Shown: piece after piece, positions 26,398 to 34,875 of the stretch | Numbering within the stretch: the stretch's first letter is position 1 | Layout: each line of letters opens with the position of its first letter | DNA from: Isosphaeraceae bacterium EP7 | GTDB lineage: Bacteria; Planctomycetota; Planctomycetia; Isosphaerales; Isosphaeraceae | NCBI GenBank assembly: GCA_038400315.1 | Contig: CP151667.1 | Span: 4,661,174 to 4,725,173, forward strand | Reading direction: 5' to 3' | Length of the DNA: 64,000 bases | Program-made: the position numbers and the translations under genes | Notes under the pieces: generated by a model | What the model was told of the DNA's origin: nothing | Database searches by the model: none | Seen by the model: the letters and a program-made list of their open reading frames with translations, nothing else

Positions 26398-28236
26398 ATG
26401 AAGCGGAACGCACTCATCTTCGTCGTCTTGGTCGGTACGATTGGCCCTGGATACGTCCGGGCCCAGGATCGGCCCACATCGCGGGCCGCCGGTGAAATGC
26501 TCCTCAAATCGCCCGGCGGACATGTGCCCGGTCGATTGGCGACGTCAGAACGTTCGCGACTCAGGTTCTTGCCCGCCAGTGGAGCGGCCCCGATCACTAT
26601 CGAGCCAGGTATGGCAATCCAGAGCGAGCCAGGCATCGCCACGAGCAACAGTCATCCCGCGGCCTTTCGGGCATCCCTTGGATATGACCAACGGATTTCC
26701 GGGCGTCTCATCTCGCTTGATGAGGTTGGGGTCTCGTTCGAAAATCAACCCGGTCAGAAGCCACTGATGATGATCAGGGGTGGAGTTTCCTCGATTCTTC
26801 AGCGTGAGGGCGAGGTCCAGGTTCTCCTCGACGACTTCGAGTCGATCGATCCCTCACGATGGTCGATGCTGGGAACGGCCGAGGTTGACAAGGCCTTGCA
26901 CCTTATCGGAAAGGGTAGCCTGCTCCTGCCTGCGGGGGGGACCAGCCTGACGAGCCGCCTTGCCGAGCCCATCGCGGACGGACGCCTCGACCTTGCCTAT
27001 CATGACAGCGGACAGATTGTCGCTGGCCATGAGTGGTGCGTCGACCTCCTCTTTCGGGGCCGTTCAGGTCCTGAAATCATCCGAGTCGTCCCTGGCTGGG
27101 GCGACGAGAGCATCGGGGTGGAAAGCCCCGGTGGGCCCGCTCTCGCGGTGCAACGGCTTTCGCGGAAGCCCGGCTGGCATCGGCTCTCCGTGCGGTTCGG
27201 TTCCGAGCGAACTGACGTGTCGATCGATTCGGATGAGCTCGTCCACGGCAAGGGGCCCGGTGGGCCATTAGTTGAGGTCCGACTCTCAAGTCTCGTTGGC
27301 AATAATATTCCAGCCGCCAACGAGGGATTGTCTGCTCACGTCGATGACTTGCGGCTCGTCCGTTTCACACGGCCTTCAGCGGAGGTCGAGCTCGACTCGA
27401 GCCAGGACGAAGCTCGCCTGGTGGGCGGAGACCAGATCTATGGATCGATTGTTTCGGCCGATTCGTCTCGTCTGACGATGACGATGGCGAGCCGAACCAT
27501 CGAACTTCCCTGGTCCGAGACCGTCGGAATCAACTTCCGGCGCAGCCCGATTCAATCCAGGCCGGTCGAGGGGCCCATCGTCCTGGCGGAGTGGCGGCCC
27601 GTTTCCGGCCCTGCCGAGGACCTCGACGGAATCGACGGAATCGAGGGGGCGCTCGTCGGAGTATCGGACGTTGCCCTGACGCTGGAAACCCCATTCGCGG
27701 GCACGATCGTCGTGCCTCGTGACCGCCTGTCACGGCTCGAAATTCGCAGCGGATGGGCCCGCCGAATTGTCTTCGACTCTCACGCCCACCACCTGGGCAA
27801 CGAGGTCTCGAGCGAGCCTCCGAAACTTGACCCGCCCCAGCCCGAAGGGGGAACCCTGGAGCGTACCATTGAGCTCAAGGTCATCCCGGAAGGGCGGCCC
27901 GTCCTGGTCCTGGACGTGGTGCAGGTCGTCGGCGAGACGGGCAACATCAACTTCTCAAAGTTACTGGCGGACGGGCAGTTACGTACCGAAGTCCGGCTCA
28001 ATGGGGAGATGTTCGACACGATCAATCGTCATATCAAGACCAGCAACGAGACACCGGAGCGTATCCGCTTGCCGCTGCCCGACGGCCTGCTCCGGCCTGG
28101 CATCAATCTCATTCGATTCGATCAGAAGGGCCTCAACGGCGATCCGGACTATCTGGACGACCTGGGCATCCTAGCGATGGCGATGGAATTCGAGGTCCCT
28201 GCACCTGCCGACGAGGGCGGACGGGGCCGACCTTGA
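26398..28236 (+). CDS. Large secreted protein with LamG-like segment and repeated small beta domains
   Basis: 612 residues with a signal peptide (MKRNALIFVVLVGTIGPGYV, cleaved near AQD). Three copies of a short strand-turn unit are visible: SGRLISLDEVGVSFEN near residues 101-116, YGSIVSADSSRLTMTM about 350-365 ending IELPWSETV, and EGALVGVSDVALTLET about 415-430 ending IVVPRDRLSRLEI. Between the first and second lies a stretch beginning LDDFESIDPSRWSMLG, like a concanavalin-type/LamG fold. A C-terminal beta region (TIELKVIPEGRPVLVLDVVQ) follows. No catalytic motif. The stop overlaps the TTG start of the diadenylate cyclase gene by four bases, so the two are translationally coupled. Role unknown. 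Confidence 0.78.
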   Translation: MKRNALIFVVLVGTIGPGYVRAQDRPTSRAAGEMLLKSPGGHVPGRLATSERSRLRFLPASGAAPITIEPGMAIQSEPGIATSNSHPAAFRASLGYDQRISGRLISLDEVGVSFENQPGQKPLMMIRGGVSSILQREGEVQVLLDDFESIDPSRWSMLGTAEVDKALHLIGKGSLLLPAGGTSLTSRLAEPIADGRLDLAYHDSGQIVAGHEWCVDLLFRGRSGPEIIRVVPGWGDESIGVESPGGPALAVQRLSRKPGWHRLSVRFGSERTDVSIDSDELVHGKGPGGPLVEVRLSSLVGNNIPAANEGLSAHVDDLRLVRFTRPSAEVELDSSQDEARLVGGDQIYGSIVSADSSRLTMTMASRTIELPWSETVGINFRRSPIQSRPVEGPIVLAEWRPVSGPAEDLDGIDGIEGALVGVSDVALTLETPFAGTIVVPRDRLSRLEIRSGWARRIVFDSHAHHLGNEVSSEPPKLDPPQPEGGTLERTIELKVIPEGRPVLVLDVVQVVGETGNINFSKLLADGQLRTEVRLNGEMFDTINRHIKTSNETPERIRLPLPDGLLRPGINLIRFDQKGLNGDPDYLDDLGILAMAMEFEVPAPADEGGRGRP

Positions 28237-29132
28237 ACGTCCTGACTCGCAGCCTGGTCAAGCACGCACACGCGATCGCCCGCGAATCAGGGGCACGTAC
28301 CATTCTGCTGCACGCCGACGTCGTCGAGGAAGACGACGCCCTGGCTTCGCTCATCCAGGATGTTGATTTCCGGGTCGTCCTCGTCTCGCGAAGGGTAGGG
28401 TTCCAGGCCCCCCCGGGATGGGGTGAACTGTGCTCGATCGTCCGTGTGCCGGACATCCCGATGACACGAGCCGGCCAGATCAAGGTCGCGGTGCTGGTCG
28501 CCGCGGCCGAGGGTCTGATCACCATCGGTGACCGGATTCTCTGCCTGGGAGGCCAGGATAGCTCGGGGATCCTCGATACCCTGATGGTACTGGACCTGGG
28601 CGAGGAGATCGAACTGTTCGCGGCCTCCGCCACGACCCCCTTGCCGTCCGACGTGGCCCCGACGGTGTTCGAGCGGCTCCTGACCCTGGCCAGCGAGCTT
28701 GGCCTGGAAGGCCGAGAGGGGAAGTCGGTCGGAACCCTCTTCATTCTGGGCGATACGGATACGGTTCTCTCGCAGAGCCGTCAGTTAGTGATCAACCCAT
28801 TCCATGGCCATCCCGAGTCGGAGCGGAATGTCCTCGATCCCCGACTCGAGGAGACGGTCAAGGAGTTCTCGGCAATCGACGGTGCGTTCATCATCCGCGG
28901 TGACGGGGTGATCCTGGCCGCTGGACGCTATCTCACGCCGCAAACCGAGCTGGAAGTGCCGCTTCCGCGTGGCCTGGGGACGCGCCATGAAGCCGCCGCC
29001 GGGATTACGGTGAACTCGGACGCGCTGGCCATCTGCATCTCACAGTCAACCGGGACCGTATCCATCTTTCGCCACGGCCGGTTGATGACCGATCTGTCGA
29101 AGCCGAGGAAGCGTTCACCTCAAGCACTCTGA
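28233..29132 (+). CDS. DisA_N-domain protein, probable diadenylate cyclase
   Basis: 299 residues, starting with TTG inside the upstream stop (TTGA). Residues about 1-135 form an alpha/beta domain like the C-terminal domain of pyruvate kinase, which archaeal CdaZ/DacZ-type cyclases also carry. The DisA_N domain spans about 165-290: GTLFILGDTDTVL, NPFHGH, the catalytic DGA (216-218) in AIDGAFIIRGDGVILAAGRY, and GTRHEAAAGI, where the usual RHR reads RHE (251-253). These enzymes make c-di-AMP from two ATP. The substituted Arg normally contacts ATP phosphate, so activity is likely but not certain. The protein appears cytoplasmic, unlike its secreted partner. Confidence 0.85.
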   Translation: MNVLTRSLVKHAHAIARESGARTILLHADVVEEDDALASLIQDVDFRVVLVSRRVGFQAPPGWGELCSIVRVPDIPMTRAGQIKVAVLVAAAEGLITIGDRILCLGGQDSSGILDTLMVLDLGEEIELFAASATTPLPSDVAPTVFERLLTLASELGLEGREGKSVGTLFILGDTDTVLSQSRQLVINPFHGHPESERNVLDPRLEETVKEFSAIDGAFIIRGDGVILAAGRYLTPQTELEVPLPRGLGTRHEAAAGITVNSDALAICISQSTGTVSIFRHGRLMTDLSKPRKRSPQAL

Positions 29133-29163
29133 TGGGATTCAGGGCTGGCGGTGGGGCGGAGCT

Positions 29164-30426
29164 TCACTTTGGCTTCGCGGCCTTGGGCTGGCCGGGGAGA
29201 GATCGGAGCTTGGCGTCGGCCAGGGCTTTGGCGAGATCTGCGTTCTTCGCCTTGGCACTCAGGCTGGAGGCCTCGGCGAACAGGGCTTCGGAACGGGACC
29301 GATCTCCGGCTTTGGCCCCGACCTCGCCGGCGAGGATGAGGAGCCGGCCCAAGGCGACGGGGTCCTCGTCCTGGCGGGCGGTGTCGACGGCCTCTCCCAG
29401 GGCTTTCGCCGCGGCCGACCAGTCATTCGTCTTGCCGCGGGCGTCTGCGAGCAAGACCAGCGCGGCGATCTCGCCGGGACGATCATCCGCGGCGCGAAAG
29501 GCCTCGACGGCACGGTTGGCGAATGTGGCGGCGTCGGCGGGTCGTCCCTGGCGGATGCGAAGTGCCGCAAGCCAGGCTGCGTCATCAGCTAGGTCGGCCT
29601 GCTGTTCGAGCTTGGTGTGGGCCTCCAGGGCCATCTCGGCGCGGGCCGAGGCGGCGTCGACATTACCCAACTCCGTCAACACGTCGGCGAGTCGCCGGTC
29701 GACCTCCGCCACCTCGCCTGGTCGGTCGAGCTTTGTGAGTGCGAACCGGGCATCGCTGAACGTCTCGGCCGCGAGAGCGTTGGCGCCGAGCATCGCAGCG
29801 GTCCGGCCGAGTTCGGCCTTCAGCCTGGAGAGACGCCCAGCATCCTTGAGTGACTCTGCGAGCTGAATCCCACGGGTGAGCGCCGGCCAAGCGATGTCGG
29901 CGCGGTTCAGGTCAATCGCCAGCTGCCCGTAAAGCCACTGGGCATCGGCCTCGTGATCGACCTCGGAAGCCTTGGAAAGCAGGGCGATCGATTTCCGGAG
30001 GGCCCGGACGGCGTCGGCGGGCCGCCCTCGATCCTTCTCCGCCTGGCCGATCAGGAGCCAGTCGTAGCCCAGGTCACCGACCGCCTTCCGCTCGGTATCG
30101 ATGGGGATGACTTCGAGATAGGCCTCGATCGCCCCGTCGAAGTCTCTCAGATTCGCCAGGCAGGAGCCGATCGCGCGGGCGGCCAGTGATTCGTATCTGA
30201 GATCGCCGAGGATCTTACGGCTCGCTCGCTCGGCCTGGTAGATGGGCAGGGCGGCGGCATAGTCGCCCGCCTTGAAGAGCCGATCGGCCTCCGCGGCCTG
30301 CGCCGTGGCCTCGGATTCAAGACGGGCCCGGCCTGCGTCTTGCCCGCGAGCCAGGCCCGCGGAGAGGAGCAGGATCGTCATCAATGCCGCCGACGATTGC
30401 AGGAAATGCCCAGCGAACCCGGCCAT
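29164..30426 (-). CDS. Secreted TPR-repeat protein in the MMPL operon
   Basis: 420 residues from ATG at 30426, with AAGGAG 7 bases upstream. A signal peptide (SAALMTILLLSAGLARGQ) is followed by about nine helix-turn-helix TPR units: A/G/Y pattern in AEADRLFKAGDYAAALPIYQ, then AIGSCLANLRDFDGAIEAYL, VRALRKSIALLSKASE and so on to FAEASSLSAKA. TPR proteins mediate protein-protein contacts. It starts 32 bases after the MMPL transporter stop, so it is almost surely co-transcribed and may be a periplasmic partner of the transporter. No known family name. Confidence 0.85.
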   Translation of the reverse strand: MAGFAGHFLQSSAALMTILLLSAGLARGQDAGRARLESEATAQAAEADRLFKAGDYAAALPIYQAERASRKILGDLRYESLAARAIGSCLANLRDFDGAIEAYLEVIPIDTERKAVGDLGYDWLLIGQAEKDRGRPADAVRALRKSIALLSKASEVDHEADAQWLYGQLAIDLNRADIAWPALTRGIQLAESLKDAGRLSRLKAELGRTAAMLGANALAAETFSDARFALTKLDRPGEVAEVDRRLADVLTELGNVDAASARAEMALEAHTKLEQQADLADDAAWLAALRIRQGRPADAATFANRAVEAFRAADDRPGEIAALVLLADARGKTNDWSAAAKALGEAVDTARQDEDPVALGRLLILAGEVGAKAGDRSRSEALFAEASSLSAKAKNADLAKALADAKLRSLPGQPKAAKPK

Positions 30427-30458
30427 GTTTCGCTCCTTCTGGACACCAACGGCTCTGA

Positions 30459-33023
30459 TCATCGCCAACCCGGCTTCCACCAGCGTTCGTCGTCGCGGCT
30501 GAGGACCACGTCAACATAGGGGGCATTGACGTCCTGCTCGATGACCGGGATGCCCGGGGGGGAGTCGATCGTCCCGGCGACGAAGGCGGTCTCGGTCGGG
30601 GTCGGGGTTTGAGTCGGCAATGGGTCTTTGCCGTGTTTCAGGTTGTGCACCAAGACCACGAACGCAGGGACGAGGATCGGCCGGACGATAAAGGTGTCGA
30701 GCAGCACGCCCAGGCCGAGTGCGAACCCGAGCTCTCTCAGGGTCGTCAGGCTGCCGGTGAGCATCGAACCGAACGTACCGGCCATGATCAGGCCGCACGA
30801 GCTGATGATGCCGCCCGTGTGCGACATCGCCTGACGCGTCCCTTCGATCGTCCCGTGCTTGCGTTCCTCCTCCAGGACGCGGGCCATCAGCAGGATGTTA
30901 TAGTCCTCGCCGACGGCGACCAGGATCACGAAGAGGAAGAATCCGACCTTCCAGTCCAGCCCGACCCAGGGCTCGGGCCCGACGTGCATCGCCTTGAAGG
31001 CAAGTTCGGTCATGCCCAGGGACGCCAGATAGCCCAGGATGACAGTAAAGATGAGGTAGAGGCAGATGCCCGGACGCCGCAGCAGGATCACGAGGATCGT
31101 GTAGACGCCGAGGGTCACCAGGACGTACATCCTCTGCTGGTCACGAGTTGTGACGTCCTTGAGGTCGTAGATCAACGCGGTGGCGCCGGTGAAGCCGGTG
31201 GCGGACATTCCCGCCATGGGATGTCCAGGCTGGGCCTCCGCCTTCACGACCTTGCGGACGTCATCAAGGGCATTGAGACTCGTCTCGGCGAAGGGATCGT
31301 ACTTCAGGACGAGGTCGATCTTGGTGATGTGGTCATTGTCGGCCGCAGAGGTCGATTGCGTGGCGATATACCGCGGGTCGGCCGCGGTGCGGAATCCCCT
31401 TCGCAGGAGCTTGTCGGCGAAGCTCAGGTTCTCGGCGGTCTTTTCGGGCTTGCCCAGGGGCCGAGAGGCCGAGCGGACCTCGACGACGTGGGGCAGGGCG
31501 GCCAGCGACTTGCTCAGGGCCTCGATCGCAGCCCGGCCTTCCTCGGAGCGGAAATTGAGCTTCGGATGCGCCAGTAGCACGCTGGACGGGCCCAGCTCTC
31601 CGACGGCGAAGTATTTCTGAACGATCCGCGAACCGACAACGCTGGGCTGGTCGTGGCCCAGGTCGGCGAGCTGGCTGTAGTTGGGGGTGGTTTGCGAACC
31701 GATCACCGCGAACGGGAGCAGGGCGAGCAGGCTGACGAGCAGGATCCGGCCCGGGTAGCGAACGACGAAGTCGGCAATGCGGGCCCAGGCCCCGTGCATG
31801 GGTAACTGCTCGAGCGCCTCCTGGTCGCGGTCATGGCCCAACTCGTGATGCGGCGGGCGGAACGGCCAGAAGACGGCGCCACGGAGCCAGTGGAGCAAGA
31901 CAGGGGCCAGTGTCAGCGCCGCCAGCAGGCCGATGGCGAGGCTCAACGCGATCGCCGGGCCGGTGTACTGGATCTTGGCGAAGCTGGAGAACCAGAGCAT
32001 CCCCAGGCCGCAGATGACCGTGCCGGCGCTGGCCACCAGGGCCCCGCCCACCTGGACGATTGCCTCACGCAACGCGTCGGGGCCACTGCGGCCCCGGGCC
32101 AACTCCTCGCGATAGCGGGCAATGAGGAACAGGCAGTAGTCGGTGCCTGCTCCAAAAAGGATGACGATCACGAACACGTTCGTGATGTTGATGACCTGGA
32201 AATTGAGACCAGGGATACGCGTTAGCGCGGCGATCCCCCAGAGCGACGTTTTGACCGACAGGCCGATCGAGAGCAAGGGGAGCAAGGCCAGCAGCGGAGA
32301 CCGATAGACGATCAAGAGAATGAGGACGACGAGCAGGATGGTCGCCTTGGTCGTGGCGTCGATGCTGGAGTTGGACGCGACGTTGACGTCCCGCCCCACC
32401 GCCGCCGATCCGGTGACGGCCTGGACCAGGCCCTCGGGGGCACGCGGCTCCGTCTTGAGGATCCGGAGCACGGCGTTCACCGCGACCCGGGTCTGGCGCG
32501 CAAGGTAGGTGCCGCTGAGGGTGACAACGGTGAGCGCCGCCTGCCCGCCGCCGGCCTTGGTGCCGACAAGCCGGGGGCCGATGACCAGGGCCCGGTGGTC
32601 GACGACTTGCTTGATCCCCAGTCCGGTGCCGGCGAGCCTGAGTCGATCGACGTCGCCGGCCATCTCGGTCTCGCCGAGCGCTTCGAGCTCTTCGACGACC
32701 TTGCCGATCTCCAGGTTCTGGATCCGCTTGATAGCGTCGGCCATGCGGTCGACGTGCGCGAGGTCGGAGGCGGTCAGGGGACCGTCGGGCCGCTCTGCCA
32801 CGAGGATGAACTGGGCTCCCGAGGCGTCCTTGGGGAACCCTCGTTCGAGCAGGTCCTGGCCGACGACGCTGGGATAGCCGGGCGGGAAAAACCGCACGTC
32901 GTCGTCGCGGCTAACCGTTTCCCATGGGGGTGCGATCGCACGCAAGGTGATCGCCAGTGCGATCCAGCCGAGCACGACCAGCCATCCCCGGCGGATGACG
33001 ACGGAGGCGAGCAGATCAAACAT
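30459..33023 (-). CDS. MMPL-family RND transporter
   Basis: 854 residues from ATG at 33023; an upstream TTG at 33050 is possible but adds only nine residues. The organisation is that of MMPL/HAE2-type RND proteins: an N-terminal helix (about 8-30), a large extracytoplasmic loop (40-230), five membrane helices, a second loop and a second helix bundle. The first bundle includes ATILLVVLILLIVYRSPLLAL, the proton-relay region FVIVILFGAGTDYCLF and a basic cytoplasmic segment RYREELARGRS; the second has GFFLFVILVAVGEDYNILL. The GxxxDY motifs match the MMPL signature. These transporters export lipids or hydrophobic molecules. No adaptor is needed. Cargo unknown. The C-terminal tail is short and hydrophilic. 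Confidence 0.93.
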   Translation of the reverse strand: MFDLLASVVIRRGWLVVLGWIALAITLRAIAPPWETVSRDDDVRFFPPGYPSVVGQDLLERGFPKDASGAQFILVAERPDGPLTASDLAHVDRMADAIKRIQNLEIGKVVEELEALGETEMAGDVDRLRLAGTGLGIKQVVDHRALVIGPRLVGTKAGGGQAALTVVTLSGTYLARQTRVAVNAVLRILKTEPRAPEGLVQAVTGSAAVGRDVNVASNSSIDATTKATILLVVLILLIVYRSPLLALLPLLSIGLSVKTSLWGIAALTRIPGLNFQVINITNVFVIVILFGAGTDYCLFLIARYREELARGRSGPDALREAIVQVGGALVASAGTVICGLGMLWFSSFAKIQYTGPAIALSLAIGLLAALTLAPVLLHWLRGAVFWPFRPPHHELGHDRDQEALEQLPMHGAWARIADFVVRYPGRILLVSLLALLPFAVIGSQTTPNYSQLADLGHDQPSVVGSRIVQKYFAVGELGPSSVLLAHPKLNFRSEEGRAAIEALSKSLAALPHVVEVRSASRPLGKPEKTAENLSFADKLLRRGFRTAADPRYIATQSTSAADNDHITKIDLVLKYDPFAETSLNALDDVRKVVKAEAQPGHPMAGMSATGFTGATALIYDLKDVTTRDQQRMYVLVTLGVYTILVILLRRPGICLYLIFTVILGYLASLGMTELAFKAMHVGPEPWVGLDWKVGFFLFVILVAVGEDYNILLMARVLEEERKHGTIEGTRQAMSHTGGIISSCGLIMAGTFGSMLTGSLTTLRELGFALGLGVLLDTFIVRPILVPAFVVLVHNLKHGKDPLPTQTPTPTETAFVAGTIDSPPGIPVIEQDVNAPYVDVVLSRDDERWWKPGWR

Positions 33024-33309
33024 GTGCGGGGCCAAGTCCCTTCCGAGCAACGCGGGCGGTCATCTTCGATCGTCGCGTGGAGGGCAGCCTCCGAACTGCC
33101 GGCCACCTCGCGGGCCTAACCCGTCCCGTCGCAACATAATGTCGCCAGAGGAGCCTGTCAAACCCGATCGCCGCCGTCACACGGGCCGACTCCCGCCGTC
33201 GAGATCTTTGGAGCTTCCCCTTGTCCGGCCCGCTATGATAGTTCCGACGCATCAAGAGGCCCGCCCGGACACGCGACGGGCCGCATCACCCCGGAGGGAT
33301 TTTCACGCC

Positions 33310-33699
33310 GTGCCCGCCCAAACCGTTCGCGACCTGTCCCGTCAGTGGATCGACCGCCTCTCCGGCTTCCGCTCGCACAAGAATGACGAGCACCGCGAAG
33401 CCCTCGTGGAAGAAGCGAGCCGATACGCCGGGATGCATCTGGAAAACGACCTGGCCCGCTCGGGCTATTGGTCGAAGGCTCCGCTGTCTCGCCGCGTCGC
33501 CGTGCTGCTCTTCCTCGTCGATCGCGGCGCCGTCTGCCGCGGGGTCGAGAATGGCCGACGCGTCTATCTGGCCCAGCCGCATGCCGAAGAATGGGTCCTT
33601 CAGCAGCAAGCCCTGGCCCCCTATCTTGGGCCCGTCCTGGAATTGATCGCCGCCCTGCGCACGGCCAAGGCCGACCGCGGCACGATCAACCCCTCCTGA
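33310..33699 (+). CDS. Small conserved-looking protein of unknown function
   Basis: 129 residues from GTG at 33310, with GGAGGGA ending about 11 bases upstream; the frame reads further back to 32947 but that part is Arg/Pro-rich. No signal peptide or membrane helix. The sequence is amphipathic and helical (TVRDLSRQWIDRLSGF, HREALVEEASRYAGM, YWSKAPLSRRVAVLLFLVD), ending LVLELIAAL-like. Codon use looks like a real gene. Not recognised. It diverges from the MMPL gene; the 286-base gap between them would hold both promoters. Confidence 0.65.
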   Translation: MPAQTVRDLSRQWIDRLSGFRSHKNDEHREALVEEASRYAGMHLENDLARSGYWSKAPLSRRVAVLLFLVDRGAVCRGVENGRRVYLAQPHAEEWVLQQQALAPYLGPVLELIAALRTAKADRGTINPS

Positions 33700-33742
33700 G
33701 CCGTGCCGGGGACGCAGCCGGCCAAGGCTGGTCCCCGTTCTG

Positions 33743-33771
33743 GCCCCCCTCGATGGTGACTTGAGGGGGGC
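33743..33771. terminator. Hairpin after the 33310-33699 gene
   Basis: GCCCCCCTC, 11-base loop, GAGGGGGGC: a 9-bp perfect stem with no T tract. Probably a transcript end. Confidence 0.55.
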
Positions 33772-33871
33772 ATCCCCGGCCGTTACGATGCCCGGGGGTC
33801 GAGCGTTGAGACGCGTTGGACGGGCCTTGCGCCGCGGTTCGACCTGCGCACCGACCCCGGGAGTCCCATCG

Positions 33872-34573
33872 ATGCAATGCTGGAACCGCCGCAGGGCTGG
33901 CCTCGTGCTCGCCGTCCTCTCGACGCTCGCGTCGATCGCACCGAGGACTCACGCGGAGAAGGCAGCGGGGGAGAAATCCGTCCGCCTGTTCAACGGTAAG
34001 GACCTGTCCGGCTGGACGACCTTCCTCGTTCATCGGGACAAGGCGATCGATCCCCGTTCCGACCCGCTCGGCGTCTTCAAGGTCGAGGACGGCCTGATCC
34101 ACGTGTCGGGCCAGGAGTTCGGCGGCATCACGACCGAGGGCGAGTACGAGAACTATCGGCTGCGCCTCGACGTGAAGTGGGGGGCCAAGAAATGGCCTCC
34201 TCGGATGAACGTCGTCCGAGATTCCGGCGTCCTGCTGCACTGCGTCGGGCCCGACAAGGTCTGGACCAAGTCGATCGAGTGCCAGATCCAGGAGCACGAC
34301 ACGGGCGACTTCTGGGTGGTCGACGGGGCCACGATCGAGGTCGACGGCAAGCCGATCAAGACCATGTCGGTGAAGAAGAAGGACGCCGAGAAGCCGACCG
34401 GCGAGTGGAATACCGTCGAGGTCGTCTGCGACGGCGGGCGCATCACCAACATCGTCAACGGCGTGGTGGTCAACGAGGGGACCAACGCCAGCGTGACGCG
34501 CGGTCGGATCCTGCTCCAGTCCGAGGGGGCCGAGGTCTTCTTCCGGAATATCGAGCTGACTCCGTTGCGCTGA
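33872..34573 (+). CDS. Secreted DUF1080 protein (3-keto-disaccharide hydrolase family)
   Basis: 233 residues from ATG at 33872; a longer in-frame start at 33761 is rejected since it would bury the signal peptide (LVLAVLSTLASIAPRTHA). Diagnostic opening VRLFNGKDLSGWTTFL, then KVEDGLIHVSG, EYENYRLRLDVKWG, RDSGVLLHCVG, KSIECQIQEHDTGDFW, and closing ILLQSEGAEVFFRNIELTPL. This is the DUF1080 concanavalin-like fold, many members of which are annotated as 3-keto-disaccharide hydrolases. Exported, it probably binds or cleaves a glycan. Gfo/Idh and ThuA genes of the linked 3-keto pathway lie 23 kb away. Confidence 0.92.
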   Translation: MQCWNRRRAGLVLAVLSTLASIAPRTHAEKAAGEKSVRLFNGKDLSGWTTFLVHRDKAIDPRSDPLGVFKVEDGLIHVSGQEFGGITTEGEYENYRLRLDVKWGAKKWPPRMNVVRDSGVLLHCVGPDKVWTKSIECQIQEHDTGDFWVVDGATIEVDGKPIKTMSVKKKDAEKPTGEWNTVEVVCDGGRITNIVNGVVVNEGTNASVTRGRILLQSEGAEVFFRNIELTPLR

Positions 34574-34875
34574 GTCCGGCGGGCGTGGCCGAGGGATTTC
34601 GTCGGGAAGTTCCGACCTTGCCTCATCCCATTGTCTGGGGTACAAGGCCCCGCACTCGTCACCCTGGTCGCGATTCTTGAGAGATTCCCTGCGCCACCGG
34701 CGGCTTCCCCCGCCCGGGCGTTGGAGCGAGTGTCCGAAACGTCCGGTGCCCGAGATCCATGGATGGGTCGAGGGCTCGCCCGGGCCACCGTTCCAGTAGG
34801 CCACGTCCGCCCTTGGATGAGGGTCGCCCCCCCGGCGACCACGCCGGGCGGCCCTCCGTTGGGAAGCGATCGCCC
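34574..34875. other. Intergenic region before bamA
   Basis: 302 bases, no convincing gene. The bamA frame remains open back to 34759, but those residues are Arg/Pro-rich. Nothing recognisable beyond the expected promoter. Confidence 0.4.
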
